A program made the translations under genes and the position numbers. Below the pieces are notes generated by a model that was not told where the DNA came from, did no database searches, and worked only from the letters and a program-made list of their open reading frames with translations. From NCBI GenBank assembly GCA_028551475.1, contig CM052358.1, positions 21,292,853 through 21,356,852 on the forward strand: a stretch of 64,000 bases of DNA. The letters run 5' to 3'. Source of the DNA: Casuarina equisetifolia (lineage: Eukaryota > Streptophyta > Magnoliopsida > Fagales > Casuarinaceae). Shown here piece after piece: positions 35,165 to 45,909 of this stretch; within the stretch, counting starts at the first letter, position 1; each line of letters begins with the position of its first letter.

Positions 35165-38098
35165 ACGAAGGGAGGGAGAATTGATCTTACAGTAAAAGCA
35201 ATAGCCAAATTGCCAATGAATTGTTCTATTTAGGAAAAAAAGCAAAGACTACATCATTGTGATTGTAGTGTAATTGAAAGATTAAAAGAAATTCAAAAGC
35301 AAAACACTAGGATTCCTTATATTATAGAGTGTACAATGAGAATAGGGAACCATTGTATTTTGCTTTTGAATTTTGTTTGAGCTTTCAAATCCATTATAAC
35401 TATAGTGATATTGTTCTTGTTTCCTTTTTGAATGGTATAATTCTATAAGAGTTCAACAGTTGCTTCCACTGCAAGATCAAGAGAGAATTGATCTTGTAGT
35501 GTAAGTAGCAACTAAACTCCTACGGAATTGTACTATTAAAAAAGGAACCAAAGATAACATTGATGTGGTTGTAATGGATTTGAAACCTGAAAGGAAATTC
35601 AAAAGTGAAACACCATGGTTCTTCATTATATAGCTTACAATATAAGGAACAATGGTGTTTTGCTTTTGAATTTCATTTAAGCTTTCAAATCCACTACAAT
35701 CACAATGATGTTGCCCTTGCTTCCTTTCTGAATAGCATAATTCCATAAGAGTTTGACAACTACTTTTATTGTAGGATCATAAGGGAATTGATTCTATAAT
35801 GCAATAATAATTGAACTCCTATAAAATCATGTTATTTAGAAAGGAAGCTAGGACAACATCACTATGGTTGTAGTGCACTTGAAGCTTAAAAGAAATTCAA
35901 AAGCAAAACACTATGGTTCTTTATATTGTAGACCATGAGAATGAGGAACCATGGTGTTTTGCTTTTAAATGTCCTTTGAGCTTTCAAATCCATTATAACC
36001 ACAATGATGTTGTCCTTGCTTTCTTTTTGAAATAGAATGATTCTATAGGAATTTGGCTATTGTTTGCATTACAAAATCAATCCTTTTTTTATCTTGTAAT
36101 GGAAGTAGCAATTGAGCTTCGAAGAAATTGGGTAAATCTAAAAGGAATTTAGGACAACATTATTGTGATTGTAGTACATTTGAGAGCTCAAAGGAAATTC
36201 AAAAGCAAAACACCATGTTTCCTTATTCTCATTGTATGGGCTAGAAAGAGCCCTAGTTTTTTGCTTTTGAATTTCCTTTGAGCTTTCAAATCCATTACAA
36301 CCATAGTGATGTTGTCCTCACTTCATTTTTGAACAACATAATTCCATAGGGGTTTGACTATTGCTTATGTAGTATAATCAATTCTTTGTTAATCTTATAG
36401 TAGAAACAATAGTTGAACTCCCAATGAATTATGCTATTTAAAAAGAAAGCAAGGACAACATTATTATGATTGTAGTGTATTTGAAACCATAAAGGAAATT
36501 CAAAAGCAAAAAACTATGGTTCTTCATATTGTAGACTATTTAATGAGAATGAAGAACCATCGTGTTTTGCTTTTGAATTTTATTTGAACTTTCAAATCCA
36601 CTATAATTATAGTAATGATGTCCTTGCTTCCTTTTTGAATACCACGATTATATGGGAGTTCAATTACTATTTATATTACAAACTCAATTCCTTCTTGATC
36701 TTAAAATGGAAGTAACAACCGAACTCACAAAAAATTGTGTTATTCAAAAAGGAAGCAAGAGTGATAACAATGTGGTTGTACTGCGTTTGAAAGCTCAAAA
36801 GAAATTCAAAAGCAAGACATTATGGTTCCTTATATTGTAGACAATACAATGAGAATGAGGAACCATAAAGTTTTACTTTTGAATTTCCTTTAAGCTTTCA
36901 AATCCATTACAACCAAAATAATGTTGTCCTTGTTTCCATTCTAAATAGCATGATTCCATACGAGTTTGGCTATTGTGTACACTGTAGAATCAATTCACTT
37001 TTGATCATGTAGTGGAAATGGTAGTTAAACTTCTATGAAATCATGTTATTTAAAAGGAAAGCTAGGACAACATCATTGTGATTGTAGTGCATTTGAAAGC
37101 TCAAAAGAAATTCAAAAGCAAAACACCATGGTTCCTTTTATTGTAAACCATACAATGAGAATAAGGAACCATGGTGTTTTTCTTTTGAATTTCCTTTAAG
37201 CTTTCAAATCCACTACAATCACGATGATGTTGTCCTTGCTTCCTTTCTAAATAGCATAATTCCATAAGAGTTTAGCTATTGCTTACACTGTAGAATCATT
37301 TCCTCTTGACCTATAATGGAAGAAGTACTTGAACTCTTACAAAATCATATTATTGAAAAAAGAAGCAAGGACAACATCATTATGATTGTAGTACATTTGA
37401 GAGCTTAAAGGAAATTCAAAAGCAAAACACCATGATTCCTTATATTGTAATTTATACAATGAGAATAAGGAACCATTATGCTTTGCTTTTGAATTTGCTT
37501 TGAGCTTTCAAATCCATTACAATCATAATGATGTTGTCTTTGCTTCCTTTTAGAATAGGTTGATTTAGTATGAGTTTGGCTACTATTTGCATTGTAGAAT
37601 CAATTCTTTCTTAATCCTACAATGGAAGTAGCAACAAAACTTCTAATAATTTATCCCATTTTAAAAGGAAACAAGGATAACATCACTATGGTTGTAGTGC
37701 ATTTGAAAGCTCAAAGAAATTCAAAAACAAAGCACCATAGTTCCTTATATTATAGATCGTACAACCAAAATGAAAAGCTATGGTATTTTGCTTTTGAATT
37801 TCCTTTGAATTTTTAAATCTACTACAACCACAGTGATGTTGTCCTTGCTTCCTTTCTAAATAGCATGATTTAATATGAATTTAAAAATTGCTTACACTAT
37901 AGAACAAATTCCCTTTTAATCCTATAGTGGAAGCAATAGTTGAACTTTTGCAAAATCATGCTATTCAGAAAGGAAGCTAGGATAACATTAGTGTGATTGT
38001 AGTGCATTTGAAAGCTCAAAGGAGATTTAAAAGCAAAACATCATGGTTCCTTATATTGTAGACCTTACAATGAGAATGAGGAACCATGATGTTTTGTG
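35165..38098. repeat. Tandem array of about ten palindromic ~305-bp units
   Basis: Each unit is an imperfect inverted repeat with arms of about 150 bases. The left arm contains GGACAACATCA...GTGCATTTGAAAGCTCAAA and AAATTCAAAAGCAAAACACC; the right arm carries the reverse complements (GGTGTTTTGCTTTTGAATTT, TTTGAGCTTTCAAATCC, TGATGTTGTCC). Symmetry centres lie near 35,335, 35,640, 35,935, 36,235, 36,540, 36,845, 37,150, 37,455, 37,755 and 38,070. Arms within a unit agree at roughly 85% by eye. The last unit is cut about 20 bases into its right arm. Nothing in it encodes a protein; a few short frames are chance. Confidence 0.9.
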
Positions 38099-39392
38099 CC
38101 CTAATGCTCGATGGGAGGCTTGGGTGAGGTGAGTGCCTAGTCAACATGCATGTTTGTGCACTTCGTGCCCACAAGAAGGCTACTATAAGGTCATAAGGTC
38201 GAATTTGTAACAAGTCATGAGACCTATTTTGCTAGGATGCCTTAACCCAAGTAAAGTTAAGGTTTGAGGAGGGTATGGGAGTAGTCAAGCTAACTCTTGC
38301 TAATGTTATAGGTTGCCATGCATGAGTCGCAAGCCTTTTGTCATGCATGGGTGCCCAAAACACTTAGTAGGAAGACTAGGAGAAGCAAGTACCCATCTCA
38401 TATGCAAGTCCATGCATCTTTCACCCATAAGAAGGTTACTACTTTGATATAACTAGCTCTCTTAGGTTTTTGAATATTTCATAAACATTTTTGGCCCATT
38501 TATAGTTGTTGCTTTTGTGAACATAGTAACTAAATAATCCCAACAAGTTACATAAGGAAGACATTGTATAATTGTTTGATTTTCTACAATATATCCATCT
38601 CTTAAATAACTTCATTGGTTCATAGTTAAAAAAATCTTCCCTATCCAAAGTAACAATAAGTCAAAAAACACTTTGCATTGATGGGTGATGAAGGTCAATA
38701 TTGACTATCATAAGATCTTTTCTTGTAACTAGTATATTCATAAGTCTTTTCTCAATTTATTTTCCATGAATTGTAGAAAACTAAAAGGCCATATAAACAA
38801 TGAAAAAAGATGAACCAAACTCACCAATATAGGACCCTAGGGCCTAATCTATACGAGTCGTGAAACCTTTTTTGTTGGAATGCCATAACTTGAGGAAAGT
38901 TATGGTTTGAAGAGGCCATGGGATTGATCCACCGTCAAGCAAACTTTCCTTGAACCTAGAAGTCACCATGTGTGAAGAGTGTCAAGGATTTTGATCACAC
39001 ATGGTTGTCCTAATGCTTAGTGGGTGGGCTAAGCAAGGTGAATGCCTACCCCACATGCATGTCTGTATGCTCCACGCCTATAAGAAGGCTACTAAAAGGC
39101 CTAATAAAAGGTGAAAGAAAGGCCTAGATTCACTAATCCATTAGGCCCTAGGCTAGATCTGTGACGAGCCATGTGACCCTTTTAGCTTGGATGGCCTAGC
39201 TTAAGATAAGTTAAAGTTTGAGGAGGTCATGGAAGTGGTGTGCCGTTAAGCCGACTCCCACTCAAATTTGAAGGCACAATGCAAGAGGAGTGGTTTGTTA
39301 ATGCATGGGTGCCTCAATGTGTGATGGGTGGGCTAGGCGAGATGAGTGCCCAACCTACGTACATTTCCCCGCACCCCACGGCCACAAGAGAG
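38098..39392. repeat. Second tandem repeat, ~250-300-bp units with an insertion
   Basis: Four copies of one module (GGTGGGCTAGGCGAGGTGAG-like, then CATGCATGT...CACGCC...AAGAAGGCTACTA) start near 38,098, 38,348, 39,005 and 39,306. They alternate with a second module (GTGACGAGTCATGAGACC-like, then AAGTTAAGGTTTGAGGAGG). The stretch 38,441-38,825 does not belong to either and looks inserted. GC content is higher than in the neighbours. No coding potential seen. Confidence 0.75.
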
Positions 39393-40545
39393 CTTTTATG
39401 GCTGTTTGCTGCCATCACCCTCCGTAGAAGGACGCATGGATCTAAATCAATCAAGGCCATTTAAAGCCCATATCATTAGTTATGCATGGGGTATGGCTCT
39501 AATATACTAGGGTAGTACTTTATTGATCAATTCTCATTTCACCAACATTCCCTATACTTAAATTAGCATATTTTTAACTCCAAAGCAATTTTAATTTTGG
39601 CAAAGCAAATCATGTTAATTAATTTGCTAAGATACATATTTTGGGTTATTTAAAAGGCTCACCTTTTCCATGAGTGCTTTTACATATCTATTTATTTTAT
39701 AAGTCATACTTATGATATTGATTCATGTAAGAAAGCTAAAAATCTGACCTAAAAACTAACTCAAACAAGGCCCACATTTATAATCTAGAGATCTTATCTC
39801 TTTGACATAAACTTTCATCCCTTGGCAAATGTGTATCGCTATAAGAAATTGGTGTCCACTTCACCAAACTTGCTGACCTTTCATATCAGCTTGAAGCTTG
39901 CTTGCTGGTATGTGAAATCTCAACTATGTTTCCGACCTTCTTAAGTGTAGTAGCTTTGGCATTAAATTTTTTCTCTTTGACAAATCAGTAGTTTTTCCAC
40001 AATTCATTTGCTTTAGATTTTCTCTCCCGACCTCCTCATTTGATTGGCTACTTCATTTGCATGAGCACAATAATCCTGAAAAGAGTCAACATCTTTCATC
40101 CTCAATTACACAAATTCTCTTCTAAGGAAGATGGCCTTTTACAAAGCAACTGAATGCTATAGAGCGGCATCCTCTTTTTTTTTCTTAATCTCTTTCAAAT
40201 TTCTCCCCTTCAACAATTTCTATAGACCGTACGCCGACGGAGTAGCAATGGCATGTGACTGTATCATTTTGTCGGAGGGACTCGGGACGTCGACCAACTT
40301 TATTTCAAACTAATTATAGCAAGGGATGATCATTGAATTTCTGTTTTATTTTTTCATGAATTCTTTTAGTATGTTTCACATAGTTTCGCAAATTTACGGG
40401 ATGAAGCAAGCTCTAATCAGTATCGTCTTCCAGAAGTGAGCTGCTTCAGGTGCTTCAAGCTTTGCAGAGCGCTCTGCGTTTTTAGGATTCCGACAGCTTC
40501 TCTGTTTTGGCTCTCCACCTCTTTAGGTCGTCCATTTGTCTCAGG

Positions 40546-42992
40546 TCAGCCGTTACTACCACCAGAATGAGACTTATCAGGAACTAACTGAAGGAGAAGA
40601 TGACATCGACTTAAATAAGAACTTAGGAAGGAGAACATTGATTCTGAACACAACAGAAAGAAACAAAGAAAAATGAGTAAGGAGAGACTAACAACTGCTT
40701 TTCCTCGTCTTAAACGTTCATATTCTTGGACCATATCCTCCAGGCGTCTCTAGAAAACAGAGATTCAATGAAACCATTCAGCACAGAATCTATAGAAGGC
40801 CCCAGAACTTTGAAGTACACAACACAAACCTGGACGAACGACTGCAACATGGGCACCACAATGAACCGATAATCATAAACACACAACTTCTTAAGGGTCT
40901 CAAACGTAACCGGCACGGCAATTTTCATTGCAAGAATTAACACATCGAGTAGTAAAAGCTGCAAAACTTGCATTGTGAGGTCAAGCATGAAGAAGATGGA
41001 ATCAACGTTAAATTTTGCAGATGTTTTACCCACCTGTTGATCCAGGCGTTGTCTCTGGCGATTGAATTCCGCCTCTATTTCAGTGTCTCCCTGTCCTTCT
41101 TTCAAAATGCTCCATATGACATCCAACTCCAAGCTTCTAATGTCCTCCACAGCTTCACCCTCAGCCTTAATGTCCGACCACCGCTTCACCAGCATGCCCA
41201 AGTAACTCCGAGGAAGGCCTTCTAACCTTGTTTTCCTCACTTTTAAGTACATCTTTTCAACTTCTTCGAATGCTTTCTCGTACGTTGAAAACTCGAGTTT
41301 CATATCAAAAAGCTTCTGCACACGATGAACTTCGGCTGCAAGTATTTTGTACAACTCCAGTGCCTGACTTCTGCCAGCTTCTCTCACACTTGCCCATGTC
41401 TGTAATCGTTCTGGAATTGGAAGATCTCGCTTCCATAACCAATATAGAAAAGCATCATCATTAGGGTCCAAATGTGTCAGGCAAGTACCAAAATCGCCGA
41501 CTGCATTTGCATCATCTTTAAGGTCAGAAGTCTCTGCTAGCAACACCTGCTCATCGAGAAGGAAATGGGAGAATTGTGTATTGAAAATGACCCTGTCTCG
41601 AACGTCACCGTAAAAGTCCTGATCGTCCGGAAGGGTTTCAGCAATACAAGGCAATTCAAAATCACTTGCCAAATCTTCCAACCATGCAAGAACATGTTTA
41701 AGCTCTGGAAACTCCAGAAAGCATACTGACTGGAATTGATTCATGGTAAACATTTCATCTACCTTCTTTTGTTCGGGAATATGGTTCCGCAGCAAGTCTT
41801 TTATCAAAAGCCGCAGCTTTCCGTAATGGTTGGATCCAAAGCACCTACTTCGTAAGAAAAATAGCAGCTTTGCTCGAATTTCCTGAATGAGCCCTTCACG
41901 GTTGCGGTCGTCACAAAGCGGCCAACTGTCCTGATTCAGAAGGATATCTGAGTCCACTTCCATGATGTTGGCGGGCCAAGACGATTCCACGGGCTTCCAA
42001 ACGCCGTCTTCAACTCTCTTAATGAACAATTCGCTTGCTTTGTTTGGAATCATCGACCCAAAATGACTGGAAATAGTAGCTAAATGTGCTTGAATTATAT
42101 GCGAATTAATGGATTTGTCTGTAAGACATCTGTCACCGCAGTAAAAGCATTGCCAACACCTCCAACTCTTGGCCTTCTTAGCGAAATCTATCGCTTCCTG
42201 CAAAAAAGAATACACCTCTGCCGTGTTATTCTTAGCGAAATGCTCTTTGAGCTCTTGGATTCCTATTTTCAGCAATGCCTTCTTTCTATCAAGACGCATG
42301 CCCCTCCAGAAGGGCTTCACTCGCCATCGCTCTTCAATATCGACTTTCTTTTCCTTCAACAAATCCTCTGACCTCACCGCTACAGCCCTCTTCTTCATCT
42401 GGTGCAAAGTATTCATTTCGTTTTTGACCTCAACCGCGGAATTATCGTCTAGGAGCCGCTTCCACTTGTCCCTTCCCTTCCCAGATTCAAGAACGATGAT
42501 CTTGAGGTTTGATTTCTCCTTGAGTTCCCGTAGTCTCCATCTAATCACCCTCTCCCTCTCCGTCGGCATCCTGCGTGTTGTCCCTGGCTCTTCCGGCCTC
42601 CCGATTTTGACCCCGCGCTCGCATTCTTGGAGCGCCGCTTCGTGATGCCCAAGCATCAAGAGAACTTGGGCGTGGAACAGGGCGCAAAAGGTGGACGTTG
42701 GTGCCAGCGCCGCGGCTTGCCTCGAGGACTCGAGGGCCTTGACGAGGTGCTCTAGTCTCGTACTGGTACAGTCGTGGATCCGCGACGCCATTTTATAGTA
42801 AACAAGGCTTCGAGTGGCGTGGATCAACGGGGAGGCTGAGTGGAGGGAAAGCGTGGACTCCAAGATTTGCAGGGCTTCGGGGTATTTGTCGCGGTCGAGA
42901 GACCGCAATGCATGATCGCATTCTATGGCAACTTTGGTCATTGGGGGAAGTTCAGAAGATGATGGAGCAATGGAGGAGAGGTCGGGGTCCAT
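40546..42992 (-). CDS. Gene D: DUF627/DUF629 C2H2 protein
   Basis: Exon 1 is 40,830-42,992 (721 codons), the intron 40,750-40,829 (80 bp, CAG|GTTTGT...TTTCTAG, phase 0), and exon 2 is 40,546-40,749; the protein is 788 aa. The N-terminus is MDPDLSSIAPSSSELPPM, then DUF627 (about 18-125), a C2H2 finger (CFYCGDRC...HIIQAH, about 281-303), DUF629, a hydrophobic stretch near 666-689, and exon 2 (RRLEDMVQEYERLRRGKAVV). Its hydrophobic tail is the longest of the family (67 codons), ending in a polar SHSGGSNG. It lies head to head with E across 2.9 kb. D and C are the closest pair by eye. Function unknown beyond family membership. Confidence 0.86.
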
Positions 42993-43034
42993 TTCAATGG
43001 AGGGAAGTGGAGAAAAGTCGATAGCAGTTTCAAA

Positions 43035-43041
43035 TTAAATA
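43035..43041 (-). promoter_or_regulatory. Gene D TATA-like box
   Basis: TATTTAA on the minus strand, 43 bases upstream of the ATG. The neighbouring TGAGTCA is altered (TGAGTTA). Confidence 0.5.
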
Positions 43042-44380
43042 TGCGCAGTATAACTCAAGAAGGAGTTTCTTTTTTTTCTTTGTTTCTTTGTTTCTTTTTT
43101 TATTTATTTTTATTTTTTTCCTGCCAATTAAAATATACTACTTAAAAATCATACAAATTCAGTTTAGTATTCAACGTTCACTTAAAAAAGCAATCGAAAA
43201 ATGACAGTATAGTTAAAAAAAAAATGTAAATCATTTGCATGTCTTCAATCCCTATGTACTATCACGTTCTTTTTTTCTACATTGGGTGGCCTTAGTTTAT
43301 GTAAAGTTCTAAGAGTAATTATTTCACAATTTTAAGAGATAATGATTTTAATTGTCTTAAATGAAAATAAGAATTAATTTTTTTGAAAATGCATAAAGAA
43401 ATATGTCCGTGATTCAATGCTCCAAGCAACTTGGAGGTTTACTCCAAAAGCATCAGAAGGAAACAATGTTCTCAAATTTTGAGAACGACATCTCATTACG
43501 TTAAGATTCTCCCGTGTGGCATATGATGGATTGAGGCTTTGCCAGTGAGTTAATATTTCTTGTTCTTTATTCTTCACCCTTTTGTTTAATACAGCCATCA
43601 TGAAAAAATCAGCAAGAAGCCTCCCCGTGAGTTCTCACCATAACCATTATTCCTCTGAGGTGTTAAATTTGACAAGCCATGTGAAAAACAATTTCTACTC
43701 CAGCTTCCTTTATGAAGGCAGCGACAATGAGAATAGTTCATGAAAATATTAATAAACCTTATGCTTTAGTAAGCCTGCTTTGCTGAAAGCATGATGAACA
43801 TAATGGGTGAAGTAAAAGAGAAAAGCAATTTAGTTTTTGACACAATGAGTCCCTAAATCATCTTGAAGAAACTTTAGTAGTAGTTGCTACTTTTTTTCTT
43901 TCAAAAAAATACACACTCAAAATCATAAAGTATTGAACTTTGGATTAAGAGATCATAGATCCTGCTAAATTACCACCACGCTAGCAAGTAAGTGACAAAG
44001 AATTGCCATTGGAGGAAGCTGAATTTGCCTTTCAAGTGAAATATTTGGATTAAATGACTTGAACTTCATTTTGTGAAGTGAAAAAACGATATTTATGAGT
44101 TACAAATTTAAGTTTCTTTGATGAGAAATGGATTTTATTGTTAGAAAGCTAGTGTCCGGGATGTTTCTTTGACACTAAAGGAATAAAGGATATGGCAAAT
44201 TTATGCAGATCATAGGCTGGTCAATGTGGTCTTTTGATTACGTTTTTCGGGAAAGATGCTGAGCAATGGATGATAGCACATTCCAGGTACCCTTCAAAGC
44301 ATTTGGGGACACATGAATTCATTTGTATTCTGTCACATTCACATCAAATATGTTTCTGTGATGTAGACAGGTTTTAAGCA
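43042..44380. other. Upstream flank of gene D, no gene seen
   Basis: Matches the upstream flank of A. It includes the shared phrase CTCTGAGGTGTTAAATTTGA near 43,650. No gene recognised. Confidence 0.5.
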
Positions 44381-45123
44381 GTTGGGGGACTTTCCCTTGC
44401 CTCTCTTAGAGTTACGCGGGTTCAAGACGATTGCCTATGATGTTAAGCTGTTATGTTATCAAGATTGCATGCTGTCACATTATTGCTCAGTAAGTTATTG
44501 CAATTTTTACTTGTACCAAGACTTTCCTGCATCATCATATTTTTTCAATGGTTTTCTCTCCTCATAACAGTTGTCATCCAAACTCGAATACAATCTTCTG
44601 AGTTGAAGCATTCGACTCCCGTCAACATACAGCCACAAGACCCAGTGGAAGAGGGGCTTCTTCAGAAATAATTCAACATTCAGCCAGCTTACTTGCTCAC
44701 TTATTAACTTCATTAACTAATTGATTTAATTTGTTTATATGCAGGAACCCAATTGCTACAAAAGAAAACATCGAACAAACAGAGAAGTAGAAAAGTGGGT
44801 GTTTATGTATCATCATTGAACTTGAATATCTCGTTTAACAAATCCAGTAAACTGCTTTCTCTTGTTAAAATTGAGAAATAAGGGAAAATAGTAGTCATAA
44901 GGTTTGGATGGAAGGAAACATGGTGGGTATGGTGCATTAAAATGGAATACTCTTGTGCAAAAAGTCTCCTTACAAATTCTCAAAAATTAGAACGAACCTT
45001 TCCTCATCATTGTCTCATCATTGTTCCTCTCAGTATCTAGACAGAAGAAACCCAATGGGGTTAAATATTGAAGAGGTAGGGAAACAAACTTATGTGGGCT
45101 TACAAGTGTTTGACTGGTCACGA

Positions 45124-45778
45124 GTATTCCTTCGAAGATTTGAATAGGTTAAAAGTTGAAGAGGTAGAATTTCAAGCATTTCGGGCTTCCAACTCAAGAT
45201 TAGTCCTCTTTCTGGGGAATGTAAAGCAAAAAAAAACTATTTTAAGAACATAAAAATCCACAATAACTAGGCTCACTGTACATATCTAAATATAAAATTC
45301 TCCTCTTTTTTTAGGAATATTCAGCCTATCTTATACTGTCCTTAGAATAACTAATCTTACCATCATCACTCAGGAAATCAAGAATCCTTTTCAATGTTTG
45401 TAATAATAGTGATAATGAGAATGCAAAGGAAATTTGTTCTAATTCCAAAGAGAATATTGAATTATTGACATATTTTTTATGCACTTCCATTAAAAAAATT
45501 ACTTTCTATTTGTTATTTAAGACAATTAAAAATATCATCTCTTTACATTCTGAAATAATTACTCTTAGAACTTTACATGAATTAAGATCGCCCACTGTAG
45601 AGAAGAAGGCAACAGTACATAGGGATTCAAGACATGCAAATGATTTTCATTTTTTAATTGTTCTTTTAACAAAATTTTGGATACTAAACTGAATTTGTAT
45701 GATTTTTAAGTCGTGTATTTTAATTGGCAGGAAATAAATAAGAAACAAAGAAAAAAAATAAAAAAAGAAGCAGCTTCT
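45124..45778 (+). repeat. Upstream flank of gene E (inverted copy of the family flank)
   Basis: 45,130-45,480 repeats 27,740-28,090. 45,480-45,778 is the reverse complement of the flank upstream of D (43,050-43,390) and of the orphan block 28,320-28,610. Confidence 0.75.
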
Positions 45779-45801
45779 TGACTCATACTGCGCCTATTTA
45801 A
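45779..45801 (+). promoter_or_regulatory. Gene E core promoter
   Basis: TGACTCA (45,779-45,785) and TATTTAA (45,795-45,801) have the same spacing as before A and B. The position of the ancestral ATG (45,844-45,846) is GCG here. Confidence 0.55.
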
Positions 45802-45909
45802 TTTGAAACTGCTATCAACTTTCCTCCACTTCCCCCCATTGCAGCGGACCCCGACCTCTCCTCCATCACTTCATCATCTTCTAAACTTCTACAAACTGCT
45901 GCTCCTCCA

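Larger units (their letters stand above)
39398..45020. repeat. Duplicated segment carrying gene D (partner 15,222-22,035)
   Basis: Collinear with the A segment over both flanks and the gene. Missing relative to A are eight of the nine 69-bp units and about 500 bases upstream (junction near 43,465-43,475). Confidence 0.8.

Noticed and set aside
35165-38098. CRISPR-like or protein-coding reading of the palindrome array
   Set aside because: The genome is plant nuclear, the units are about 305 bp with internal symmetry and no spacers, and the short frames inside are not conserved between units.
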